56,878 nucleotides of DNA from JBMONI01 sp049324575 (GTDB lineage Bacteria > Omnitrophota > Omnitrophia > Omnitrophales > Aquincolibacteriaceae): positions 1 to 56,878 of the forward strand of contig JBMONI010000020.1 in the NCBI GenBank assembly GCA_049324575.1, written 5' to 3'. Shown here one piece after another: positions 25,390-34,700 of this stretch (position 1 is its first letter; the number at the start of each line of letters is the position of its first letter). The notes below the pieces were generated by a model, which was not told the origin of the DNA, ran no database searches, and saw only the letters and a program-made list of their open reading frames with translations. The translations under genes were made by a program, and so were the position numbers.

Positions 25390-26166
25390 ATGAGAGACGC
25401 GGAAATAGAACTTCCGTTGCAGGACAGTGTTGTTTACGGGCCGATCGCCTCGCGCCGGCTTGGTTATTCGCTGGGGATCAATCTGCTTCCGCTAAGCTAT
25501 AAATTCTGCAATTTTGACTGCGTCTATTGCCAATACGGGCCTACGTCCTCGAAAGGGACCGGCGAACGGATCAAGCCGGCCGTGGAACTTTTGGCCGAGA
25601 TCCGGGCTGCTTTCGAGAAACACAAGCAGGAAAGGACCCCAGTCGATTGTCTGACGATTGCCGGCAACGGTGAGCCGACCCTGCATCCCCAGTTCCCGGC
25701 GCTGGTCGAAGGGCTCCTGTCCCTGCGCGACCAGTATTATCCGGGCGTGAAGACGGGGATCCTCTCCAACGCCTCGCAAGTCCACCGCAAACCTATTCGC
25801 ACAGCGCTCGACCGGCTTGACGAGCGCTATATGAAGCTTGATGCCGGGACTCCCGAGAAGCTTCGCGAGATCAACAGGAGCCGCGGGCATTTTGATTTTT
25901 CCCGTACGGTCCGTGCGCTGGCCTCGATGAAAGGGATCGTGATCCAGACGCTTTTTGTGCAGGGGAGCCATGACAATACGACGGAAGCGGCGGTGACGGC
26001 TTGGATCAAAACGGTCAAAAAGATCAAACCGCGTGAAGTCCAGGTCTATACGATCGACCGCAAGCCCGCGGACCCCCATCTTCGGCGTGTTCCATTCGAA
26101 AAACTTCAGGAGATCGCCGACCGTTGTCAGCGGGCGGCCGGGATCACGGCCGTCGTCTACGATTGA
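25390..26166 (+). CDS. Radical SAM protein (COG0731-like)
   Basis: Protein of 258 residues. The opening VYGPIASRRLGYSLGINLLP and cluster motif CNFDCVYCQYG (CX3CX2C) match the COG0731 group of radical SAM proteins related to wyosine-synthase-like enzymes. TIAGNGEPTLHPQF, NASQ and YMKLDAGT are further radical SAM landmarks. No tRNA-binding extension is visible, and the substrate is unknown. The ATG at 25390 is chosen because the upstream frame overlaps thioredoxin. It sits between thioredoxin and a LacD-type aldolase. Confidence 0.82.
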   Translation: MRDAEIELPLQDSVVYGPIASRRLGYSLGINLLPLSYKFCNFDCVYCQYGPTSSKGTGERIKPAVELLAEIRAAFEKHKQERTPVDCLTIAGNGEPTLHPQFPALVEGLLSLRDQYYPGVKTGILSNASQVHRKPIRTALDRLDERYMKLDAGTPEKLREINRSRGHFDFSRTVRALASMKGIVIQTLFVQGSHDNTTEAAVTAWIKTVKKIKPREVQVYTIDRKPADPHLRRVPFEKLQEIADRCQRAAGITAVVYD

Positions 26167-26228
26167 GCGGTCCGGCTGCGGACATTCCTTTAAACACCAA
26201 CAACAACCTCAACGACAAGGAGAAGACA

Positions 26229-27278
26229 ATGAAGATGACCGAAGGTAAGTTCAAACATATGATAGCGCTCTCGAACGAGAAAGGCGTGATCGCCGCCGCG
26301 GCGATGGACCAGCGTGGTTCGCTCCGAAAATCGATCGCCAAGTTCAAGAACGTGGACCCCAAGGCGGTGACCGATGCCATGATGCAGGAATTCAAGGTGA
26401 AGGTCAGCAAGGTCCTGACGCCTTATGCGACCGCTATCCTTTTGGATCCCGAATGGGGGCTTCCGGCGGTGAAAGCGCGCGCGAAGAACGCGGGGGTCCT
26501 TCTTGCTTATGAGGATTCCGGCTATGACAATACCAAGCCAGGGCGTATTCCGGATCTCCTCAAGTTTGTCACGGCCCGTGATCTGGCGGCCTACGGGGCG
26601 AATGCGGTCAAGATCCTGATCTATTACACGCCGTTCGATCCGAAAGAGATCAACGATCTCAAGCACGCGTGGGTGGAGCGGATCGGCTGCGAATGCGCGG
26701 ACCGCGATATCCCGTTCTTCCTCGAGTTCGTGGGGTATGATCCGGGCGGCATGGACGTGAATACGCTTGAGTATGCGAAGATCAAACCGGAAGTGGTCGC
26801 GAAGAGCATGGAGGAGTTCTCCAAGGACCGCTATCAGGTCGATGTGCTCAAGGTCGAAATGCCTATCAACATGAAATTCGTGGAAGGGACGAAGTCCTTT
26901 AAAGGGCAGGCGGCGTATTCGCGTGCGGAAGCGATCGCCTATTTCAAGAAGACCGCGAAGGTCACGAAAAAGCCGTTTATCTATCTCAGCGCGGGGGTGG
27001 ACGACGATGAATTTCGCGAGAGCCTTGAGCTCGCGGCCGAATCCGGGGTCCGCTACAACGGCGTGCTTTGCGGCCGGGCGACCTGGAAAGAGGGAATGCC
27101 GGTCTATGCGAAGGAAGGGCCGGAGGCGCTTGAGAAGTGGCTTCTTGACCGGGGCGTGAAGAATATCCAGGCCTTGAATGCGGTCCTCAACAAGGGGGCG
27201 TCGGCGTGGTGGGATGTGTACGGCGGCAAGAGTAAGATCGAGGTGGTGAAGAAGAATCCGCCGGTCGCCGGCGCTTAA
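26229..27278 (+). CDS. Tagatose-1,6-diphosphate aldolase (LacD-type)
   Basis: Class I (Schiff-base) aldolase of 349 residues cleaving tagatose or related 1,6-bisphosphates to triose phosphates. The opening AAAAMDQRGSLRKSI and the segments AILLDPEWGLPAV, ILIYYTPFD, DVLKVEMPIN and FIYLSAGVDDDEF are LacD landmarks, with the Lys in VLKVEMP a candidate Schiff-base residue. No other lac or tag gene is nearby, so it may act on fructose or sulfoquinovose-derived bisphosphates; this is open. The ATG at 26229 has AAGGAGA. An aldo/keto reductase follows. Confidence 0.85.
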   Translation: MKMTEGKFKHMIALSNEKGVIAAAAMDQRGSLRKSIAKFKNVDPKAVTDAMMQEFKVKVSKVLTPYATAILLDPEWGLPAVKARAKNAGVLLAYEDSGYDNTKPGRIPDLLKFVTARDLAAYGANAVKILIYYTPFDPKEINDLKHAWVERIGCECADRDIPFFLEFVGYDPGGMDVNTLEYAKIKPEVVAKSMEEFSKDRYQVDVLKVEMPINMKFVEGTKSFKGQAAYSRAEAIAYFKKTAKVTKKPFIYLSAGVDDDEFRESLELAAESGVRYNGVLCGRATWKEGMPVYAKEGPEALEKWLLDRGVKNIQALNAVLNKGASAWWDVYGGKSKIEVVKKNPPVAGA

Positions 27279-27307
27279 GCGCTTCCTTTCCTCTGATTTT
27301 CTTTCGG

Positions 27308-27338
27308 CCCTTTGTGCATACCCGGTATGCACAAAGGG
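27308..27338. promoter_or_regulatory. Perfect 14-bp hairpin in the leader of the aldo/keto reductase
   Basis: Arms 27308-27321 (CCCTTTGTGCATAC) and 27325-27338 (GTATGCACAAAGGG) are perfectly complementary. The right arm ends at or in the ribosome site (GGTGGGAG, from 27337) of the gene at 27348. No T-tract follows, so an operator or translational control hairpin is as likely as a terminator for the aldolase gene. Confidence 0.7.
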
Positions 27339-27347
27339 TGGGAGAAT

Positions 27348-28247
27348 ATGAACTACCGCGAACTGGGAAATACAGGGCTTAAAGTTTCGGAACTGGGCAT
27401 GGGATGCTGGGCCCTGGGCGGCGACAGTTACGGTTCTGTCGAAGAGAAGGATGCCCTGGCGGCTCTCGAAACCGCGTGGGAAGGCGGCGTCAACTTCTTC
27501 GATACGGCGGACATGTATGGTTTAGGCCGCAGCGAAAAGATCGTCGGCCAATTCCTCAAAGGGAAGCCCCGTGAGCGCATTCTTATCGCTTCGAAAGCCG
27601 GACACGATTTTTACCGTGCCGGCGGGATCAAAAAGAACTTCGAGCCGGCCTACCTCCGCCTGGCTTGCGAGAAGAGCCTCGGCCGCCTCGGCGTCGATTC
27701 GATCGATCTCTATCAGCTTCATAGCGCGACCGTCGAGGCGCTTGAACATGGGGAGGCGATCGGCGAGTTCGTCAAACTCCGCGACGAGGGCAAGATCCGC
27801 GCGATCGGCGTAACGGTCTGGAGCGAAGAGGAAGCCCTTGCCGCTCTCCGCGATCCGCGCATCCAGTCCATCCAGCTTATTGTGAATCTGATCGACCGCC
27901 GGATGGTCCCGAAAGTGCTGCCTTCCGCCCGGGCCCAGAAGATCGGCATCCTCGCCCGCGAGCCTCTTGCCAAAGGGCTCTTGAGCGGAAAATACGGACC
28001 CGACAGCCATTTCCCAGAACGGGACCACCGGCAGGGATGGAGCCGCGAGAAACTTCAGGCTGATCTTGCGAAGGTCCGTGAAGTCCAGGAACAATACAAA
28101 GCGCTCGCGCTGCCTCTGAAGACCCTGGCCCTCCGGTATGTGATCGGCATCCCTGGAGTGACCACGGTCATTCCCGGAGCGAAATCCGCCGGGCAGTTTC
28201 GCGATCATCTGGCCGCCATTTCCCAAGGTCCGATCGAAGGCCATTGA
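27348..28247 (+). CDS. Aldo/keto reductase
   Basis: NADPH-dependent TIM-barrel oxidoreductase of 299 residues. RELGNTGLKVSELGMGCW opens the protein. The catalytic tetrad is visible as Asp/Tyr in NFFDTADMYGLG, Lys in LIASKAG and His in IDLYQLHS. IPGVTTVIPGAKSA near the end binds the cofactor. The ATG at 27348 with GGGAG is preferred over GTG 27312, which lies inside the hairpin. The substrate is unknown. Its last codons and 3' flank are partly duplicated 75 bases downstream. Confidence 0.9.
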   Translation: MNYRELGNTGLKVSELGMGCWALGGDSYGSVEEKDALAALETAWEGGVNFFDTADMYGLGRSEKIVGQFLKGKPRERILIASKAGHDFYRAGGIKKNFEPAYLRLACEKSLGRLGVDSIDLYQLHSATVEALEHGEAIGEFVKLRDEGKIRAIGVTVWSEEEALAALRDPRIQSIQLIVNLIDRRMVPKVLPSARAQKIGILAREPLAKGLLSGKYGPDSHFPERDHRQGWSREKLQADLAKVREVQEQYKALALPLKTLALRYVIGIPGVTTVIPGAKSAGQFRDHLAAISQGPIEGH

Positions 28248-28346
28248 AAATTAAAAGGTAAGAATTGAAAATGGATCTGCGGAAAAGGCGGCTTTTCCGG
28301 AGCCCCGATCGAAGGCCATTGAAAATTAAAAGTTAAGAATTAAAAA
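28231..28346 (+). repeat. Direct duplication of the 3' end of the aldo/keto reductase gene
   Basis: The stretch starting CGATCGAAGGCCATTGAAAA at 28231 recurs at 28306 with only a few changes over about 40 bases, giving a 75-base period. The second copy lies outside the gene. A slippage or unequal-exchange duplication is likely. Confidence 0.85.
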
Positions 28347-28437
28347 TCGATTCGGAAAAAAGACAACTATTTCCGGCTCTCTCTTTCCGGCCTTGAATTC
28401 TTCATTCTTCATTCTTCATTCTTAATTTCTCTACCAA
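28243..28437. repeat. AT-rich palindromic repeat (AATTAAGAATGAAGAA family)
   Basis: Left arms GAAAATTAAAAGTTAAGAAT and a right arm with triple TTCATTC followed by TTAATTTCT are roughly complementary. A copy of the same family lies inside the giant gene at 29906-30004. It follows the aldo/keto reductase stop and may end that transcript. Confidence 0.65.
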
Positions 28438-28723
28438 GGTTTTTCCCTCTCTTGTCGGCCGATTCTCCTTTTTTAAAAATTAGGGATAAGTCCTTTTAAG
28501 CAAGTTTATAGCTATTTAATGCTATATATAAGTAGCATATTAATTAAATAGAGCGTCTATAAGTCTATATAGATAAAGAAGATATGAATAACTAAAAAAA
28601 GATATAAAGAGATTTGAAATATGTCATTTAATATGGTAATAATTATAAGTGGGATAGAGTAAACAAGCAGTCAACCGAAAGGACAGGATTGTTGAGCCAA
28701 GACCTCTTTCAGGGAGCCCATTC
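28438..28723 (+). promoter_or_regulatory. AT-rich promoter region of the giant gene
   Basis: About 190 bases (28470-28660) are strikingly A+T-rich against a GC-rich surround. A stem with arms TTTAATGCTA and TAGCATATTAA lies near 28515-28545, and several overlapping TATAAT-like hexamers are present. One candidate promoter is TTGAAA (28614-28619) with AATAAT 18 bases on. AGGGAG at 28711-28716 precedes the GTG start. No small open frame is convincing here. Confidence 0.5.
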
Positions 28724-31700
28724 GTGAAAAGAGCCGTCGCTTTATTTGCGTTGGTGACGTTTGTGGTGACGAACCACTGCGTGAGCCCTGCGTTCGGAGC
28801 CGGGGTCTGGACGGATGCTGCAAAACCCGCGATCCGGGACGCCATTCCGTCGGAGGCTCTTCGCACTCTGCGGATCCCCGATCATCTCGGCACCGTCGAA
28901 GAACATTTTGAAGGGACGAAAGGCAAGACCGTGCTCGTCATCCAGGATGCGCATTCGATCCCCGACGCCCAGCTGGCCATTCATCGCCTGATCGACCATT
29001 TCCGCCGCCAGTACGGTGTGCGCCTCGTTGCGGTCGAAGGGGCTTCCGCCAAACTCGACGCCGTGATTTTCCGCGCATTCCCGGACAAAAAACTCCTGAA
29101 GGACGTTTTCAAAAGTTATCATGAGAAAGGCGAGCTTGCCGGCGCCGCGGCAGCCGCCGTTTTTGGCGATCCGGGCGCCGATTATGTCGGCGTCGAACAA
29201 TGGGGGCTTTACGAGGAGGGGGTCAGCCTGTATCTGGCGGCGATGGAAAAACAGCCGGCCATTCTCGAAACGCTCCGCGCCGAGCAGGAGGCCCTCGATC
29301 GGAAAAAACAGGAGATCTATTCGGCCGAGCTTCTCGAGGTCGACCGCGCGCTGGAGGCCTTCGAGGAAGAGCACGCCGATATTCTCGGGACCCTGAAAAC
29401 GCTTGCGAAATATCGCGCGCCCGAGGCCGGTTCGGAGATCGCCGCCCTTTTGCGCGAGACCGGGCACCCCGTTTCCGATCTCGACCAGGCGAATATCGAA
29501 GTCCGGGAGCTTGGGGCGATCGTCTCGAAGCATTTGCGCGCTTTGCCGCCCGATGCCCTTTCGAAAGAGAAACTCAGGGCTTTCCACGAAAAAGAGCAGG
29601 CCTTCATGACCTCTGCCATCACGCCCCATGCCTTCGGACTTTTTCTGAAAGAGGTCGCCGAGGCCGAAGGGCTCAAAGTCGAGACCTCCGAGGCGCTTGC
29701 CTCGCTGATGGACGGACAGCAAAAACTCCGCGATATCAAAGGAACGCGCTTTTTCGAACGTTTTAACGATTACGCGGCTTCCGTCAAGGAAAAGCTCTTC
29801 GCCAGCGACGACGAGCGCGATCTCGACGCCCAGACCGACGAACTCGGCCTTTGGCGGCGCTTTGCGATGCTCGAACTCTCGAGCAAAGACTGGGAGCGGA
29901 TCAAGGAAGAATTAAGAATTAAAAATGAAGAATTGAAAATGCAGGATCGGGAAAAGACAAATCCTCTCCTTCGTTCTTCACTCTTAATTATTAATTTTAA
30001 ATTATTCGCTGCGCATATGGCCTTCTACATGAACGCCGAGGCCCGCGACGGCGAATTCATGAAGAACCTTTCGCGCGAGATCGGCGGGCGGCAGGCCAAG
30101 TCGGCCGTCTTCGTGGCGGGCGGTTTCCACGCCGAGGCGATGACGCGCCGTTTCCGCGAAGCGGGGATCTCCTATGTGCTCATCATGCCGAAGATCGGTC
30201 TTTTGCCCGAGAACCCCGCTTACCGCGACCATATGCGGGGGCTCGTTTCCTGGCGCGATTATTTCGAGGTCGAGAACAGCCGCATCGATCTCTATAAGGC
30301 GTTCGTGCGCGCGACAAGGGACAAGCTGCTGGGGCGGGAAGGACGCATGGCGAAGGACGAAGGGCGCGGCGCGTCCCTCGTCTCTCGGTCCTCTTCTTCA
30401 GGTCTCTCCGATCCGCGCCTTCTCAAAGATTGGCGCGACGGGATCATCCGTGAAATGGCCGGCCAGGGCGCGATCGAACGCTCCGGCGAGTACACAAAAT
30501 TCCTGGATGAGGTCGCGGGTCCGCAGCCGAAGGACCCCGAACTTGAAAAACGCCTTGCGCGCGTGGACGCTTTCGTCGAAGGCCTCAAACGCCTCGAGTC
30601 CGAGAACGCCATCACGCCCGACAATGTTTTGAAGCTATTTCAGCCTGCGACGGTTCAGGATCCGTGTGCCGTGGTTCCTTTTGCCCCAGGCAACAGTGTC
30701 CCGGGCGGGTGGGTAGTTCGGCCTTCCGGCTTGGCCGTCCCTCTTGAATATGCCGAGCCCACAGCCGTCAGTCCTCAGTTGCCAGATCAACCCGGGGCCG
30801 TAGCCCCAGTATCCGGTCCCCGCGCGGAAACGCGGATGACCCCATATAAGTATAATGTAACAGCTGCAATAAGGAGAGTTAATGCATCGCAACAAAAGGC
30901 TGCATCCAAAGACAGGAGTTATATTTTCAGCCGTTTTTTGACCCCCGTTTTTGGCGCGGTGATCGCATTGCTGCTCATCGATGCACTTACCGGAGGCGGT
31001 ATCGTCAATGTAGTGGTTGCTCTCTGGAAAAGTCTGCATCTTTTTGAAGCGCCGATCTTCCAGCCCGCAGCAGCGGCGGGTATTTTTGGTTTGTTTGGTA
31101 TCCCTGTTGGTTCCCGCGCGGAAATACGGAGTCCGTTCCTCGATTTTATCGGTCGGCAGAGCTTTTGGACGCTTTTGACCGTCGGATTGGTTTCGACGCC
31201 GACCATGTTTGCGGTTATTCAAATGAGTCTCGCGAGCGGAGCCGTGGTGGCTTTTCTTTCGGGGCTTTTGGGGGGAGGCGTTTTTGCGTCCGCGATCCTT
31301 TACCTGATGTATCTGGCGAATCTTTACCGTGGGAATCTGTCGGAATTTGCGGGCGGATTGATCCGCAACGCTTCCTTTCTCCGGCCGGTTGTCCAGATGG
31401 CGGAAGAACGTTTCGCCGAACGACTTCATGACGATGTCGCGGCGCATTTCACGGAATCTTATCTCATTGAGCCCGAGCGAATGCAGGATTTTATCCGGGG
31501 ATGGACACAAGCGAGTTTTCTTCGAGGGTTTTTCCTGTCCGAACAAAGCCCAATGATCTCGAATATTTCCGTAGATGCACAAAGTCCGGAGGGGCAACCG
31601 TCAACCCTCCGCATGAATTTCAGAAGCGGAAGGGAAATTCTCCTTAAGTGGACCGTCGACGGAGAACGCGCGAAAGTTGAGACTGTGATCCAGCCTCGCG

Positions 31701-34700
31701 GCCCAATTTCCCGCGCGGAAATGAGAAATGGGGCTGCGAAGGCCCTCGCCTTGGCAGGGACCGCAGGGATCCTGTATGTGGCTCTGATGATTGCACCGGA
31801 CCTGCGCGGAGTTCCGCTAGCGCCTGATTTGACCGTTCCCGCAATAACGGAACATATCAATTCGATCATCGGTCTTTTGGGGAACATGTTTCAAGGCCTG
31901 TTCCTGTGGGCGCGGGAGAATCCAGGGCAGGCTTTCGGAGGCGTTGTCGTGTTCGGAGCGCTTCGCCAGATTATTCGTTCATCTTCCCGCGCGGAGTCGA
32001 GGATGGTGCCGGCTGAAGCGGAAATACAGCCCGAAGGGCTGACGCGGCCTGTGATTCTTGGTCTCGTTACCTTGACGACGGTGGTTGTCTTTGGCGCGGT
32101 GTGGGCGGGATTCGCGGTCCTGACGGGTTTATTCGGCGCTTCAGTGGCGCAAGCCGTGATGTTGCCTTTGTTGGCGATCATCGTTGTCGGGGCGGGTTTT
32201 ATGTATGCCCGTCCCCAAGTCTTTACCGGGCTCAAAGGATTTGTCCAGGACTTGCGAACGGAGCAGCCTGATGATACGGAGGCTATTGCCCGGCTGACAG
32301 AACTGCAAGAGACCGCAACGGAGATCCTGAGAAGCCAAGAGACCCTAGCCGGAAAGACGGCATCTGCAAGAGAAAAAAGAAACGCCCGTGATAATCTCGA
32401 TTTTTTGATCCGGGGGCTTCCGGTATTTATTGCAGAAGCGAGGCTAGTTTCGGAATTTGTCGACGATGCCTCCTTGAGTGTTGATTTGGAGCAGCTAGCG
32501 GATAGTTTTGGGCAATTCATCGGGAATGCAGATCTTCGAAAAGAGCAGATCATTATATTGCCCAAGGATTTGAAGGAAGCTTTAGCCGAAATATCCGAGA
32601 AACTTCGAAATAGTATCGAAGCTTTGACCCGCTTGCCCGGGGGTGAGCAGGACCAGGTCGCAGCTGAGCCGCGAGACATTCCGATGTGGGCCGTCTTTAT
32701 GGCGGTGCTCGGGATTCATATTTTGGTCATCGGTTCTGCGCTGCTTTACCAATATTTGAGAAGTCCGAGCGGCGCTCAAGCGCTTGCCGATGTTTCTGCG
32801 GTTACGGCGCTTGCGGGCGCCATGCTGGCCTCTTACAGCCCCTTCGCGATCCCGCTCGGATTTCTCGCGGGCATCGTTTATCTCATCATGGGCACCCGCG
32901 ACCGCCGCGCTGGAATAACCGCTGATGGACAAGAAGGCCCTTCCCCGACAGCCGGCCGCGCCGAGAATCGGATGGTGGAAAACCAGGGGGGGGGTGCGCC
33001 ATCCATAGACATACTAGCTTTGAGACTATTAGCAAGATTTTCTCCAGAAGAATTGAAGACATTAGCGGCGGTATCCAAAATGAATCCCGAGGCTCTTGCG
33101 ATCATTGCCGCCAGTCCAATTTTCCGCCAGACATTAGAAGCCCTTGCCGCTCTTAATCCACTTGGGAAGCAAGAAGTCGAAATTTTGGGACCAGGGAGAC
33201 TCGATTTGACGTCAGGCGGTCGCGCGGAGATAAGAATGGCGATGGCTCGTCGGCAATTTCTGAAAGCCGCGGCGAGCTTTGCTATCGCGAGTTTCATGGG
33301 GGGATGTTCTCGTTTTTTCATCCAGTCCGAAAGACCTGACTATCCCTTCCATCGTTATGCTGGGCCGCTTGATCTCGATGCCATGGCGCGCGTTCCGCAG
33401 TTGGCCGGGGCGCTTTCGCGTGATGAAATAAAACGGTTGGGGACCGAGCCCTTTCCGGACCGTCATAAAGACCGCGAAGGACTGGGGAAGGTCAGTTCAT
33501 TGGATGAAGCAGAGTTTGCGAGAAAGATCTCGGCGATCGCGGCGATCCTGGATGAGAAAAACAGAAATGAATTCAGTCGGGAGGAACGTTTTAAAGCAGC
33601 GCGGCTTTTGTGGAGGATCTTTGAAGAGGATGATAAAGCCATGGGGACGGATGGAGAATATTTGGGAGGGCGGCCGCTCCAGGCGTTGCAAGCGGTCGTG
33701 ATCGCATTGACGAAGATGAGCCCCGAAGATCTGGAGCTGAAAGTGGTCGATTATCCTGTGAGACTTCATGCTCTCTATGACCGTGTCATGAATTTTTTGG
33801 CTCGCAAAGCCGATCGCGGTCGCCCCCGGTCGATCGACGATCCAAAGATCGAACCGCGCTATCACGGCATGGTTGGACAAGCCCATCTTGCGGATGTCCT
33901 TGCTGCGGCGATCGTTTATACGCATCCGGCATTTGAACGCCTGCGCTATTCCATATTGAACGGGGCGCATTCCATGAGAGAGGCTGCGGAAGCCAAGCTC
34001 AGGGCCTATAGCGGAGCTTCTCGAAATCCGAAAGTTATCCTCAATGAGGGGTTCATGCCTTGGAAAACGACCGATGATGCTGATGCGATTGCAGCTCAGG
34101 CGCTGGGGGAAGAACCTCAGCGTGCGGGCGTGGTATCAGACATGAGCGCGCTTGATGAGACCGATCAGGCGATCGCTGAATATTTCAAATACCAGCGAAA
34201 GAACAAAAAGCTTCTTTTGAGCAATGAACCGGCAGTCATAGAAAAATATTTTAATGCTGCCGGGATTCCGATCCGCGATCCGGGGGCGGTAACAGAACGA
34301 TTGAGGCAACTCTACAATCAGGCGTTGAAAGAGGTCAGTAACAATGGTCTCCAAAGATTTTCGTCATTAGAACTTTTAAATAAGATGGAAAGCTTATTGC
34401 TTACCCCCCGCGCGGAGTTGAGGAAGCGTGAGGGAACGCCAGCAACTGCGCGACAACCCCGGAGGGCGAGGGGACAGAAAGCCGCAGCTCCAAAACGAGC
34501 GGAGCGGAAAAAAAGAACATCCGTGGCCCCAATCACCGGATATCCTCAAATTACATTCTGGGGTGAAATAGAAGGGCCGGGAGTAGGAGTTCCTGCTGCC
34601 GTTCCATGGAAAAATGAAAAATTTCCAGAGCCTACACCGGGGCGAGAGCCGAGTTTGCCGCGAGAAGGGCCGAACTTTACCGCGGCGGTGACATTGGAAG

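Noticed and set aside
26190..27332. Minus-strand frame of 380 codons opposite the LacD-type aldolase
   Set aside because: Antisense shadow. The plus-strand aldolase is supported by motifs and a ribosome site.
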